Source of the DNA: Nanobdellota archaeon
GTDB taxonomy: Archaea; Nanobdellota; Nanobdellia; Woesearchaeales; UBA9642
DNA: 64,000 bases
Reading direction: 5' to 3'
Assembly (NCBI GenBank): GCA_021813435.1
Contig: JAKAKR010000013.1
Coordinates: forward strand, 1-64,000
The position numbers and the translations under genes were made by a program. The notes under the pieces were generated by a model that worked only from the letters and a program-made list of their open reading frames with translations, was not told where the DNA came from and did not search any database. This document shows positions 31,355-41,501 of the stretch, piece after piece; position 1 is the first letter of the stretch, and each line of letters opens with the position of its first letter.

Positions 31355-32872
31355 ATGACTGATGAAAAAGAAACAAAGGCATTAAAAGATGTCGAGACGC
31401 GACTAGAAAAAGAAAGCCATCTCATCGCTGAGCGCATCAAGAAACTGAATGAACTCAAAGACCAGAATATCAATCCCTACCCTTATCATTTCAACCAAAC
31501 GCATCACTCTGCAGCACTCAAGGAAAAATACGCACACTTGAAACCAGAAGAGAGCAGTGAAGACACCGCGCACGTCGCAGGACGCATTGTGGCGCTCCGG
31601 CGCATGGGCAAGGTCACATTCATGCATCTTGCAGACAATGACGGCAGAATACAAGTCTATGCACAAGGGGATGAACTTGCAAACTATACTGAACTCAAAC
31701 TCTATGATATGGGCGACTATATCGGCGTTGCCGGAAAGATATTCAAGACAAAAACCGGCGAAGTGACTGTACGCGCCCAGACCATCGAACTGCTCTCCAA
31801 GAGCATCAGGCCGCTTCCGGAAAAATATCACGGCATCCAGGATACTGAAATAAAATACCGCCAGCGGTATCTTGATCTCATCATGGACGAGGAAAGCAAG
31901 AAACGATTCATCCTGCGCGCAAAGATCATCAAGGCAATCAAGGAATTTCTTGACAGCAAGGGATTCATGGAAGTAGAGACCCCTATCATCCAGCCAATCT
32001 ATGGCGGGGCTGCAGCAAAACCATTCACAACACACATCAACGACCTTGACATGAAGGCATACCTACGCATCTCACTTGAACTCTATCTCAAACGGCTCAT
32101 CGCCGGAGGGTATGAGAAAGTCTATGAGATCGGAAAAGTCTTTCGCAACGAGAGCATCGACACCAGCCACAATCCGGAATTCACACTCATGGAATCCTAC
32201 TGGGCATACGCCGATTACAATGACGTCATGGAACTCGTCGAGGATTGTTACACCTTTGTCGCGCAAAAAGTCCTCAGGACAACAACCATTATCTATCAGG
32301 GCAAGACTATTGAACTCAAGAAACCCTGGAAACGCATGACTATGAAAGCAGCATTGCAGGAACTTGCAGGGCTTGACGTCAATAATATGAATGAAAAAGC
32401 CATCAAAGAATTACTCGACCAGCACAAGATCGAGTATCGTGATGATATGAACAAGGGCCTGCTCATTAACCAGCTGTTCAAGATTGTCGAGGAACAACTT
32501 ATCCAGCCGGTATTCATCATTGATCATCCAAAGGAAACGACCCCGCTCTGCAAATTGCACCGGCAGCATCCGGATCTTATCGAGCGATTCGAACCCTACA
32601 TCAATGGCTGGGAAATCGGCAACGCGTATTCTGAACTCAATGATCCGATAAGGCAACGTTATCTTCTTGAAGAGCAGGCAAGGCTCCTGCGCGCAGGAAC
32701 AGATGCAGAAGCAAACCCGATGGATGAGGATTTCTGCAAGTGCGTCGAGCACGGTCTTCCGCCCATGGGCGGTCTTGGTCTCGGGATTGATCGCATGGTC
32801 ATGCTCATGACTGATGCGCCCTCAATCCGCGATGTCCTCTTCTTCCCAACCATGAAACCGGATGGACAGTAG
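31355..32872 (+). CDS. lysS: Lysyl-tRNA synthetase, class II
   Basis: RYLDLIMDEESKKRFILRAKI…FMEVETPIIQPIYGGAAAKPF…GLGLGIDRMVML. Confidence 0.96.
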   Translation: MTDEKETKALKDVETRLEKESHLIAERIKKLNELKDQNINPYPYHFNQTHHSAALKEKYAHLKPEESSEDTAHVAGRIVALRRMGKVTFMHLADNDGRIQVYAQGDELANYTELKLYDMGDYIGVAGKIFKTKTGEVTVRAQTIELLSKSIRPLPEKYHGIQDTEIKYRQRYLDLIMDEESKKRFILRAKIIKAIKEFLDSKGFMEVETPIIQPIYGGAAAKPFTTHINDLDMKAYLRISLELYLKRLIAGGYEKVYEIGKVFRNESIDTSHNPEFTLMESYWAYADYNDVMELVEDCYTFVAQKVLRTTTIIYQGKTIELKKPWKRMTMKAALQELAGLDVNNMNEKAIKELLDQHKIEYRDDMNKGLLINQLFKIVEEQLIQPVFIIDHPKETTPLCKLHRQHPDLIERFEPYINGWEIGNAYSELNDPIRQRYLLEEQARLLRAGTDAEANPMDEDFCKCVEHGLPPMGGLGLGIDRMVMLMTDAPSIRDVLFFPTMKPDGQ

Positions 32873-32883
32873 AAGGAGATAGT

Positions 32884-33639
32884 ATGAAAATTATCGCTAT
32901 TGGTGGTGGCCACATCGGAGAAACAATAGGAGGAAAAAGATATCCTCCAGATTCTGCAACTATCTACAAAGAAATTGTTGCGATAAGTAATAAAAAACAT
33001 CCCACAATACTTTTCGTCTCTACTGCAAGTACAGATTCTGAAGGGTATTGCAAGATTATTTCTCAGTATTTCAAGAAATTCGGGTGCGCTACAACAACAC
33101 TGAAACTCATAACAGAAAAGCCTTCCATTGCCAAAATAAAAGAGAGAATCAGCAAGGCAGATATCATCTATGTCGGGGGAGGAAATACATTAAAGATGAT
33201 GAATGTGTGGAGAGCGTATGGTTTTGATAAACTAATTATCGATGCAGGAAAAAAAGGAAAAATACTCTCCGGGATAAGCGCAGGAGCTATTTGTTGGTTC
33301 AGACAAGGAAGTTCTGATTCCAGAAAATTTACCAATAAGAATGCGGCGCTCATCAAAGTCAGAGGATTAAACCTCTATGATCTACTCTATTGCCCCCATT
33401 ATGATGCAGAAGCAGATCGTCGGCCGCAACTCAAAAAAATGATGAAAAAAACACGTGGCGTCGCAATCGCGTGCGAGAACTGCTGTGCACTGGAAATTAT
33501 TAATAACACCTATCGAATCATTACTCCCAAAAAGAATGCCAATGCGTATAAGTGTTACTGGAATAAAGGCAAGTACTACGAGGAAAAAATCTCTAAAACA
33601 AAAATTTACAACCCGCTGCAAGATCTACTATGCAAATAA
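32884..33639 (+). CDS. Peptidase S51 family (dipeptidase E-like)
   Basis: YVGGGNTLKMM and GISAGAICWF nucleophile region. Confidence 0.8.
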   Translation: MKIIAIGGGHIGETIGGKRYPPDSATIYKEIVAISNKKHPTILFVSTASTDSEGYCKIISQYFKKFGCATTTLKLITEKPSIAKIKERISKADIIYVGGGNTLKMMNVWRAYGFDKLIIDAGKKGKILSGISAGAICWFRQGSSDSRKFTNKNAALIKVRGLNLYDLLYCPHYDAEADRRPQLKKMMKKTRGVAIACENCCALEIINNTYRIITPKKNANAYKCYWNKGKYYEEKISKTKIYNPLQDLLCK

Positions 33640-34271
33640 AAAAAACAGCGACTTCGAGAGTGACCCGCATCATTCTTGTCCGGCACGGCGAAACTATCGA
33701 GAACAAAAAGAAGATTGTGCAGGGACAGATCCATGGACAATTGAGCAGGCTTGGCAAAACGCAAGCAAAACTCGTCGGCAAGCGATTACAAAAAACAAAA
33801 ATCGATATCATCTATGTCAGCGATTTGGGACGCGCCCGCGACACTGCCAAGGAAATCATCCAGCATCACAAGAATGTCCCGGTACAATATGACGCGCGGA
33901 TCCGCGAGCGGAGTTTTGGCATATTTGAGGGAAAGAACAGGGATATCATCATCGCTGCAAGAAAAAAAGCAGAAAAGAATTATGAGACATTCACGCCCAA
34001 AAATGGCGAGTCATTTGCGCAACTCAACAAACGGGTCAAATCATTCTATCATTGGCTACTAACGCATGAGCAGGGAAAAACAGTTTTGCTGGTCTCACAT
34101 GGCGGGTTCATCACTGCATTGCTCCTGCAATTGACCAATTCTCCGAACAGCGAATTCAAAACATACCATCCGAAAAATACTGCAATCACCATCATTGAAG
34201 TCAATGGAAAAAAGAGCCGCATCCATACGCTTAACTGCACCAAACATCTGAGAAGTAAAGCAAAGGGTTAA
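33630..34271 (+). CDS. Histidine phosphatase (phosphoglycerate mutase-like)
   Basis: ILVRHGETIEN … LLVSHGGF. Confidence 0.9.
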   Translation: MQIKKTATSRVTRIILVRHGETIENKKKIVQGQIHGQLSRLGKTQAKLVGKRLQKTKIDIIYVSDLGRARDTAKEIIQHHKNVPVQYDARIRERSFGIFEGKNRDIIIAARKKAEKNYETFTPKNGESFAQLNKRVKSFYHWLLTHEQGKTVLLVSHGGFITALLLQLTNSPNSEFKTYHPKNTAITIIEVNGKKSRIHTLNCTKHLRSKAKG

Positions 34272-34301
34272 GTTTAAATAGGTCAAATAATTCTTAGGAT
34301 C

Positions 34302-35300
34302 ATGACTGAATGCCTTTTGCCATTTGAAAAACGGGAGCGTGAATTCTCGACAAAAAGGAATGCAGAGACTTCTCCAAAATTTGGCAAACGACCAGAAGAG
34401 CGCAGTATGCAGGAGATGCTCGAGTATGCAATCATCAATATTGATAAGCCTGCAGGACCGACCAGTCATCAGATCTCTGGATATGTTCGCGATATTGTGC
34501 ATGCAGAAAAAGCAGGGCATTCAGGAACGCTCGATCCGGGTGTTACCGGCGTTCTGCCCATTGGCATCAACAAGGCAACGCGGATCATGCAATGGCTCCT
34601 CACTGCAGGAAAAGAATATGTCTGCCTCATGCATATCCATGAGGAATTGCCGCGCGACAAGATCATCTACAAGATGAAGGAGTTTACCGGACTCTTAAAG
34701 CAATTGCCGCCAGTCAAGAGCGCAGTCAAGCGGCAGGTCCGCGAACGAAATGTCTATTACGTCGATGTCATCGATATTGACGGCAAGGATGTCTTGTTCC
34801 GCATCGGGTGCCAGGCAGGAACATATATTCGCAAATGGGTCCATGATTTCGGACTTATCCTCGGCACCAATGCGCACATGGTCGAACTCCGACGGACAAA
34901 GGCCGGCCCTTTCAGCGAGGAGAATCTTGTCGACATGCTCGCACTTACTGACGCGTATCATTATTATGAGAACGACAAGAATGAAGAGCCCCTGCGCAAA
35001 ATACTTATCACTCCTGAACGTGCAGTCGCGCACCTGAAAAAAATCTATGTCATGGATACTACGGTAAATAGTCTCTGCCATGGCGCAATGCTCAAGATAC
35101 CGGGGCTTGTCAAATACGAAAAAAGCATCCAGGAGGGCGATATTGTTGCCGTATGCACACTCAAAGAGGAACTTGTTCTTATCGGGACTGCAGTCATGAA
35201 TGCCGAAGCCATTGCAGCGCAGGAAAAAGGCATTGTCGTCAGAACAAACCAGGTATTTATGGACCCGGACGTGTACCCGCGGGTTGAAAAAAGCGAATGA
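34302..35300 (+). CDS. cbf5: tRNA/rRNA pseudouridine synthase Cbf5 (TruB family)
   Basis: GHSGTLDPGVTGVLPIGINKATR, C-terminal PUA-like region. Confidence 0.92.
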   Translation: MTECLLPFEKREREFSTKRNAETSPKFGKRPEERSMQEMLEYAIINIDKPAGPTSHQISGYVRDIVHAEKAGHSGTLDPGVTGVLPIGINKATRIMQWLLTAGKEYVCLMHIHEELPRDKIIYKMKEFTGLLKQLPPVKSAVKRQVRERNVYYVDVIDIDGKDVLFRIGCQAGTYIRKWVHDFGLILGTNAHMVELRRTKAGPFSEENLVDMLALTDAYHYYENDKNEEPLRKILITPERAVAHLKKIYVMDTTVNSLCHGAMLKIPGLVKYEKSIQEGDIVAVCTLKEELVLIGTAVMNAEAIAAQEKGIVVRTNQVFMDPDVYPRVEKSE

Positions 35301-35812
35301 AACCGCAGATCCGAATCATCAATGCAGATATCACCACACTTTCCGTTGAAGCTATTGTAAACGCTGCCAACCCTACACTTTACGGTGGCGGGGGAGTTGA
35401 CGGCGCTATACACGACGCCGCAGGACCAAATCTTCTCCACGCATGCAAGAATATACGCAAATCACAATACCCTCAAGGACTCCCGACCGGACAGGCAGTA
35501 ATCACCCCAGGGTTTAATCTTTCTGCAAAACATATCATTCACACTGTCGGACCAGTATATCATAAGGACGATCTCGCACTTCTTGCAGACTGCTATCGCA
35601 ATAGTCTAAAACTTGCTGAAGATCATAATTGCAAGAGTATTGCGTTCCCGTCAATCTCTACCGGCGCATATGGCGTCCCGATTACACAAGCTGTAAAGAT
35701 CGTCAAGAAAGTTATTGATTCATTTGAATCGCAGCATATCAAAGAAATTATTCTGGTGCTCCATACTGTTAATGATCTGGAGATATATCTGCAGACGTTT
35801 AAAGATGGATAA
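35297..35812 (+). CDS. Macro-domain ADP-ribose hydrolase
   Basis: IVNAANPTLYGGGGVDGAIHDAAG, SISTGAYGVPITQA. Confidence 0.93.
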   Translation: MKPQIRIINADITTLSVEAIVNAANPTLYGGGGVDGAIHDAAGPNLLHACKNIRKSQYPQGLPTGQAVITPGFNLSAKHIIHTVGPVYHKDDLALLADCYRNSLKLAEDHNCKSIAFPSISTGAYGVPITQAVKIVKKVIDSFESQHIKEIILVLHTVNDLEIYLQTFKDG

Positions 35813-35861
35813 GGTAGCAATACCCAAATATTTAAATAAGACTTCTTCACGAACAAGAGAC

Positions 35862-36362
35862 ATGAAAGAAATCTTTGATGCATTACCCACCTGCAATCTT
35901 CAGGACGAGGAGGCAAAAGAATGCATCCTGCTTGACACCTGCTTTTTTATCCACACATTTGAGCATCAAAAAGAGCATCAATTGCGTGAACTCATGGAAA
36001 AGTACGCGGTTGCAATGACCTCGTTTAATGTCGAGGAATTCCTCCTCAAAGAGCATGTCGTCGATGAGCGTGTCCGCGAGTATGCGCGAAAATTCCTGAA
36101 GAAAAATGCATTGCAAATCATTACAGTCCCGGTCAGTCCGGGAAATTACCTGCAGGAAAAATCATTCGTGCATGCCATTGATCCTGAACTGCTCAGTGCC
36201 ATCCCTGACGCGTCAGATGCGGTCCTTATCGCCGCAGGCATCAAGACTAATGGAACGATTCTGACCAAGGATAAGCATCATCTCTTCACGACCAAGCTCG
36301 AGAATTTTCTCCAGAAATATTCCATTGCAGTGCATAAAGAGTACCACGATGTCCTGCAGTGA
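35862..36362 (+). CDS. PIN-domain protein
   Basis: ILLDTCFFIH…VAMTSFNVEEF…DASDAVLIAAGIKTNGTILTKD. Confidence 0.75.
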   Translation: MKEIFDALPTCNLQDEEAKECILLDTCFFIHTFEHQKEHQLRELMEKYAVAMTSFNVEEFLLKEHVVDERVREYARKFLKKNALQIITVPVSPGNYLQEKSFVHAIDPELLSAIPDASDAVLIAAGIKTNGTILTKDKHHLFTTKLENFLQKYSIAVHKEYHDVLQ

Positions 36363-36418
36363 GCCAAGCGATAGCTTTATAAATAGCCCATAATTTCTGT
36401 ACACATAGGTGGATTTTT

Positions 36419-36712
36419 ATGACGACACGTATGGATGGATTCCGGAAACGGACAAGACAAAAGTTCAGCAAGAACATTTCAGCTAAAGGAAAAGTCAGTA
36501 TTCGAAAATATCTGCAACAATTTTCCGTAGGCGACAAGGTAAACCTGACTGTAGAGCCTGGATACCAGAAAGGAATGTATCGGCCAAAATATATGGGAAA
36601 GACAGGAAAGGTTGTTGCAGTGAAAGGAACCTGCTACGAAGTTGAGATTACAGATTTTAGTAAGACAAAAAAACTTATTGTCCATCCTGTTCATTTAACA
36701 AAATCCAAGTGA
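36419..36712 (+). CDS. rpl21e: Ribosomal protein eL21
   Basis: DKVNLTVEPGYQKGMYRPKYMGKTGKVVAVKGTCYEVEI. Confidence 0.9.
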   Translation: MTTRMDGFRKRTRQKFSKNISAKGKVSIRKYLQQFSVGDKVNLTVEPGYQKGMYRPKYMGKTGKVVAVKGTCYEVEITDFSKTKKLIVHPVHLTKSK

Positions 36713-36718
36713 GTAACT

Positions 36719-37075
36719 ATGCCAACCATCAAGACACTTGAGGAAAAGCCGCTTGCAATGGCGGATCTGAAAGAAGAATTGAAAGAGATTAAGAAACGTG
36801 ATGAGGAGCTTAGCTTTCGCGCTGCAAAAGTAGCAGAACAACTCGACACTGTAAAGGTTGTCAAACCGAAGGAAGCTGAAGAGTTGTTTAGCGCAATAGA
36901 AAAGCTCAATGTCCCGCGCCTCAAGGAGATGCATATCTACAAGATCATTGATTTAATGCCGTCTGACATGACGCAATTAAAGAACATCATCCAGGGATTC
37001 TCGCTTACTATTACTGCAGAGAATCTCAATAAGATTCTTGAAACCGTGCAGGAATACCTGCCAAAGAAAAAATAA
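36719..37075 (+). CDS. rpoF: RNA polymerase subunit F (Rpb4-like)
   Basis: Position after eL21 and Rpb4-like sequence KIIDLMPSDMTQLKNIIQGF. Confidence 0.85.
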   Translation: MPTIKTLEEKPLAMADLKEELKEIKKRDEELSFRAAKVAEQLDTVKVVKPKEAEELFSAIEKLNVPRLKEMHIYKIIDLMPSDMTQLKNIIQGFSLTITAENLNKILETVQEYLPKKK

Positions 37076-37144
37076 AACCGCTACGGGGGTTCTTAACAAA
37101 AACTTTATATACTCACCTTATCTATAATCATCACTGGGGGCCTT

Positions 37145-37726
37145 ATGGACAATCAACCGGACAATCATAAAGAGGAACGAACAAAAGAAGAGTATGCAAT
37201 AGTCCTCGATTTCTTGCCGAATGGATACCTGAATGATCCGCGCCCCATGTTCAAGAAGACCCCGATAGTCCAGGCAATCGGCAATAAGCATTTCACACTC
37301 CTCGAATTAGTCCCAAAAAAAGAGATATTTGTCCAACCTTCTGATATCGTCTATATCGGCGAGAAAGAGCGGGACAAGATCCATCATATTAATGGGCGAT
37401 TGCCATTGAATAAACTGACGCCAACAGCAAAATCAGAGATTGAGCCGATCGTCAAAAAGATTGTGCACGAGAATCAAGCGCGATTTGTGGAGTTCTTCAA
37501 TAAGGCGCAGCCACTCAGTACACGCATGCATTCATTGGAATTGCTCCCGGGTCTTGGAAAAAAACATATGTGGGAGATTCTTGAGGAACGCCGTGGCGAA
37601 CCATTCAAGGATTTTGATGATCTCAAGAACCGTGTAAAGCTCATGCCTGATCCTGAAAAAATCATCATCAAGCGCATCCTTAAGGAACTTGAGAAAGAGG
37701 AAAAGTATTATATCTTCTTAGAATAG
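37145..37726 (+). CDS. DUF655 RNA-binding-like protein
   Basis: Typical archaeal eL21-RpoF-DUF655 gene order; LELLPGLGKKHMWEILEERR HhH motif. Confidence 0.85.
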   Translation: MDNQPDNHKEERTKEEYAIVLDFLPNGYLNDPRPMFKKTPIVQAIGNKHFTLLELVPKKEIFVQPSDIVYIGEKERDKIHHINGRLPLNKLTPTAKSEIEPIVKKIVHENQARFVEFFNKAQPLSTRMHSLELLPGLGKKHMWEILEERRGEPFKDFDDLKNRVKLMPDPEKIIIKRILKELEKEEKYYIFLE

Positions 37727-37765
37727 AACGATACGACATGATGTAGATTACAAAGAAAATGAGCT

Positions 37766-38395
37766 CCCCGCCCTAAATGGCGAGGTATCTAGTTCGCGAA
37801 CGAACTGATGTTCGTTTGCGTGTAATAGTTCCAATGGTTGTTGCTTTCAGCAATATAGTGCTGAATGGTATCGGCAGTTACGTTTCCGACGCTGCGGTAA
37901 AATTTTCCTGAACTCCAGAAGTGTCCTTTGCGAAAATTTATATATCTGCGTAGGCTAGGATGTTTTTTGAAGAGCTGATATGCGCTTCCGCCCTTAAAAA
38001 TCTGCAAAGCTTTGCAGACGGGTATTGTCGCTGGAATACCAACAAACAAGTGGATGTGATCATCCATTACTTTCAATTCAAATATTTCAAATCTCCATCG
38101 CTCGGCGATGGAACGCAAGATTGCATAGCAATCTTGTCTCAAGTTTTCCAATCCAAAGATGGGAAAAGCATATTTTGGCTTCCACACAAAGTGAAAACAA
38201 TTTTGCCCGACAGAATGCCTATTGTTGGTTAAGCCTTTCATTTTCGTTGCCTCCGTGCAACGAAAAATATAGCTCACGCTAAGTTGATGCAAATTTGGGT
38301 GCGTGTGCCAAAAATTCGGTGCACGCATTATTTATAATCAAACTAAAAGAAAAAGTTAACGAAGAATACAACCCGATTTAAAAGTCGAGGTATTC
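37766..38395. mobile_element. IS200/IS605-type insertion sequence (tnpA only), approximate ends
   Basis: TnpA ORF flanked by subterminal hairpins CCCCGCCctaaatGGCGAGG and GAATA…GTATTC. Confidence 0.6.
37789..38328 (-). CDS. tnpA: IS200/IS605 family TnpA transposase (Y1-HUH)
   Basis: FHFVWKPKYAFPIF…VMDDHIHLFVGIP…HFWSSGKFYRSVGNVTADTIQHYI. Confidence 0.9.
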   Translation of the reverse strand: MRAPNFWHTHPNLHQLSVSYIFRCTEATKMKGLTNNRHSVGQNCFHFVWKPKYAFPIFGLENLRQDCYAILRSIAERWRFEIFELKVMDDHIHLFVGIPATIPVCKALQIFKGGSAYQLFKKHPSLRRYINFRKGHFWSSGKFYRSVGNVTADTIQHYIAESNNHWNYYTQTNISSFAN

Positions 38396-38421
38396 TTTGT
38401 TTGTAATAAAGAAAATCTCTT

Positions 38422-38991
38422 TTAATTGTTTCGTCCATGATTGGCGCGAACTGAAGGTCTTGCCTTTTCAGCACCAAGACCCTTGTTTGCAAGGCCACGG
38501 CCTTTTCTTCCTGCAGATGTGAGTCCACGCTGCGTTCGTCCCTTGGTGGTTATCGTGTGATAGACTGAATCCGCCATGACTGCCGGGTGCGCGCGGTCAA
38601 GAAGGATGACTTCATACCACACGTAGATTGCATCTGTTCCTACAAGGTAACTATTGAGTGCCTCGCAGTTCTTGAATCGCTCATTAGCGCGCTCTTCAGC
38701 GATCTGCTGATAATTCTTGGAAAGATTCTTTTTCTGGTAATTATGCGCAGTCCTGCGTCCTGCACGGATTGATGGTCTCTTTCTGCCGCCACGTTCCACA
38801 CGCTGCCTGACAAGAATAACGCCTTGCTTTGCGCGGTAACCTAATGATCGCGCCCGGTCGATACGTGTCGGTCGGTCAATGCGTACTGTAGAATCCTGAT
38901 CGCGCCACTCTGCCATGCGTGCGCGCTGCATTGCAACAAATTCAGGAGATTGCTCCTGCCAAGTATGTTTTACCTGTTTATATAATCCCAT
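38422..38991 (-). CDS. rpl15e: Ribosomal protein eL15
   Basis: MGLYKQVKHTWQEQ…RIDRARSLGYRAKQGVILVRQRVERGGRKRP. Confidence 0.93.
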   Translation of the reverse strand: MGLYKQVKHTWQEQSPEFVAMQRARMAEWRDQDSTVRIDRPTRIDRARSLGYRAKQGVILVRQRVERGGRKRPSIRAGRRTAHNYQKKNLSKNYQQIAEERANERFKNCEALNSYLVGTDAIYVWYEVILLDRAHPAVMADSVYHTITTKGRTQRGLTSAGRKGRGLANKGLGAEKARPSVRANHGRNN

Positions 38992-39150
38992 TTTAGCCTC
39001 CGTTATTCTCTTATACAACCACCTTCAGGCAAGCCATTGCCCACACGGGTGATATATACTGGGAGAAAACATCTCTTTATAAATGTTATCGCAAAGAATT
39101 CCCAGTTTCACAAATTATTTAAATCAATTCCTGTTTTGCATGATTGGTGA

Positions 39151-39522
39151 TTGATTATGGCAGAAACAGATGCACAGCCCGAAAATTCTGAAGACAAGGT
39201 TACCGCGCAATTAAATCTCGGGGGAAATATTGAACTTGTAGGATTCAAACAGGTCAGTCTCTCTGACGTGGTTGTTGTCAAGAAAGTCGTCGGGCATTAT
39301 ACCCGAAAAATACAGGAGAACGCACCGAATTTCCAGAAGGTGACGATTATTCTCAAGGAAATCCATAAGATTGATAATAATGCAAAGCACGAGATTCATG
39401 TCAAAGTAGAGGATGGCGGGCTCCATTATGCCTCAGAGGTTGTTGACAAGAATCTTTTTGTCGCGCTTGATTCTGCATTGAAGAAAGTGCTTGCAGAAGT
39501 CACGCACCACAACAAGAGATAA
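39151..39522 (+). CDS. Hypothetical protein, possibly HPF/sigma-54-modulation-like fold
   Basis: IELVGFKQVSLSDVVVVKKVVGHYTRKIQE…HEIHVKVEDGG…DLFVALDSAL-like pattern. Confidence 0.45.
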   Translation: MIMAETDAQPENSEDKVTAQLNLGGNIELVGFKQVSLSDVVVVKKVVGHYTRKIQENAPNFQKVTIILKEIHKIDNNAKHEIHVKVEDGGLHYASEVVDKNLFVALDSALKKVLAEVTHHNKR

Positions 39523-39663
39523 ATATTTTTATTTATTTTCAATGTTCTTATTTTTTTAGTGTTTTTCTTTCCTGCAGCAAATTATTGATACAGGTAGTGA
39601 TGAACCTGTAGAAGAAGTAAATTCAGAAAAAGTAAAGTATAACAAAAAGAGAGAATAAAAAAA

Positions 39664-40203
39664 TTATTTCTTTTTAGAAGGAGCTTTCTTTGGCATCTCA
39701 TGCGGATGGGCATGTTCAGCGTCATGCTTGTGTTCATGTTCCTTTGCAGGTCCATGATCATGCTCATGATGCTCTTTTTTTACGTCGCTTGATGTGCTCT
39801 TTGCTTTTGTGTCTTCTGCGTTCTCGGAAGTGTCGGTCTTCTTCTCTTTCTTTTCTGCAGATTTTCCTTTGAGCGCATCAAGCTTCTCTTCAACTTTTGA
39901 TTTCTCTTCCTTGGCCTCTTTTTTCTTATGATCATACTTGAAGCCGTAGAGTTCTGCCTTGACTGTCCCATCATCTTCCTTGATAACAGTGATCTTAATC
40001 CGTGCAGGAGGATTTCTGATGCCGTGTTCCCATAACTTCTTGTTCAGGTTCTTGCCGATAAATATCTTCTTGGTTTCCGGCTGCTTGAGATGCTGTGATA
40101 AGAATGCGACGAGTGTTGCCCCTGCCTTCTTTGTCTTCTTGTATTTTGCAGTCTCGTGGAATCCTTTCCGCAATGGAACTGTGTAAACGCGTTCAATAAC
40201 CAT
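39664..40203 (-). CDS. rpl31e: Ribosomal protein eL31 with a lysine/glutamate then histidine-rich C-terminal extension
   Basis: MVIERVYTVPLRKGFHETAKYKKTKKA… core; tail KKEHHEHDHGPAKEHEHKHDAEHAHPHEMP. Confidence 0.85.
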   Translation of the reverse strand: MVIERVYTVPLRKGFHETAKYKKTKKAGATLVAFLSQHLKQPETKKIFIGKNLNKKLWEHGIRNPPARIKITVIKEDDGTVKAELYGFKYDHKKKEAKEEKSKVEEKLDALKGKSAEKKEKKTDTSENAEDTKAKSTSSDVKKEHHEHDHGPAKEHEHKHDAEHAHPHEMPKKAPSKKK

Positions 40204-40210
40204 TTTAACC

Positions 40211-40384
40211 TCATGCCTTTAATTTTGTTCTGCGCCAGGATCGTTTCTTTGCAGTATGCCGTCCAGGATGAACCTTTCGTGATGCACCGTATTTTTTTGG
40301 AACAGTCCAGAATGGTGCCCAGCGTGTCTGCCTGCCTGCCTTAGCAAGCCGCGCTTTTCTATTAGGATGTTTTGCAGTAGCCAT
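40211..40384 (-). CDS. rpl39e: Ribosomal protein eL39
   Basis: MATAKHPNRKARLAKAGRQTRWAPFWTVPKK…RSWRRTKLKA. Confidence 0.85.
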   Translation of the reverse strand: MATAKHPNRKARLAKAGRQTRWAPFWTVPKKYGASRKVHPGRHTAKKRSWRRTKLKA

Positions 40385-40385
40385 A

Positions 40386-40814
40386 TTAATCAGCCTTCTT
40401 TGCACTCTGAGTGTATCCTGCCTTAGCAAGTAATGACTGGCCTTTTGCAGTGATGATGCGTCCTTTGTGCACTCCCTTCTCTGCCTTTACCGTAAGTCCG
40501 GCCTTGTCCAGTTCCTGAAGCGCTTTTCTGATGATATTTCCAGAACCTTTATAGAATTTTTCTGGCTTGACGCCGCGGTTCTTTCGTCCACCATACTTTG
40601 CACGTAATTTTGCAGTTCCGATAGGACCTTTCAATGCGATAGTGCGCAGGATTGATGCCGCACGAGTATAGAACCAATCCTTGTCTGCAGGCGGCCGCTC
40701 CTTGTGGGTTCCGGTCTTTACAAACGGTGTCCATTCTGGTTGCTTGATGAGTTTTTTCAACTCTTGAGCAGCGTTGTCAATAACTGTTTTTGCATCAGTA
40801 TCATACATTCCCAT
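40386..40814 (-). CDS. rps19e: Ribosomal protein eS19
   Basis: WTPFVKTGTHKERPPADKDWFYTRAASILR…YGGRKNRGVKPEKFYKGSGNIIRKALQELDKAG. Confidence 0.93.
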   Translation of the reverse strand: MGMYDTDAKTVIDNAAQELKKLIKQPEWTPFVKTGTHKERPPADKDWFYTRAASILRTIALKGPIGTAKLRAKYGGRKNRGVKPEKFYKGSGNIIRKALQELDKAGLTVKAEKGVHKGRIITAKGQSLLAKAGYTQSAKKAD

Positions 40815-41069
40815 GTTCGTACTCCTTACGCGCCTCTTTTGCAACTCAAGGCGTAGTAAGATTACCTCGAAACTTATAGGAGGAAAAAGGGACTATTTAT
40901 AAATATGATGGTTTGCAAGGGCTGCTGCAAAAAGCAGTCTGACCGAAATTATACACGCAATAACGATAGCGATGTGTCAATGATCATACCCTTGTTCGAC
41001 ACCCTTGTGCGGCATGAGCGATGTGCAAGCGCCCATAAACTTTATAATAGTAATATTATTCTTTTGTCT

Positions 41070-41432
41070 ATGCAACTGACTGCAGAAATCAAGAGTAAGT
41101 ATGCGCAAGAAATCCTGGAATTGTACAAACAGTACTTGAATGAAAACCCAAAAAATCATGTGTTCTTTGGAATCATTGAAAACGAAGTGTTGCAAGCCGT
41201 GGCATCGATTCGCGTATATCATGGGCATTGGTATTTTCGCGGCTGTGTCGTAAAACCGGAATTTCGTGGCAGAGGTCTGCAACGGGAATTGATTCGTGAG
41301 AGAATCCAATACCTGCAAGAGAGGGATAAGAAAGAAGTCAGGATCTCTATCAGTCCGAAAAATACTCATTCTATAGCTAAATGTGGTGCAGGAAGGGTTT
41401 GTGTTCGAAAAAACAAGAGAATTGAACAATAA
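41070..41432 (+). CDS. GNAT-family acetyltransferase
   Basis: YFRGCVVKPEFRGRGLQRELIRERIQYL; start at ATG 41070 inferred. Confidence 0.75.
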   Translation: MQLTAEIKSKYAQEILELYKQYLNENPKNHVFFGIIENEVLQAVASIRVYHGHWYFRGCVVKPEFRGRGLQRELIRERIQYLQERDKKEVRISISPKNTHSIAKCGAGRVCVRKNKRIEQ

Positions 41433-41501
41433 AACAGTGAGTGTATTCTATCAGCATATATAATCCATACATTTATAAAAAAAATTCTTTTACGCTTCAG
41501 T

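Noticed and set aside
31403-32035. 210-aa antisense ORF opposite lysS
   Set aside because: Shadow ORF of a strongly conserved gene; same reasoning applied to antisense ORFs opposite metG, alaS, pyrG and the XPD helicase.
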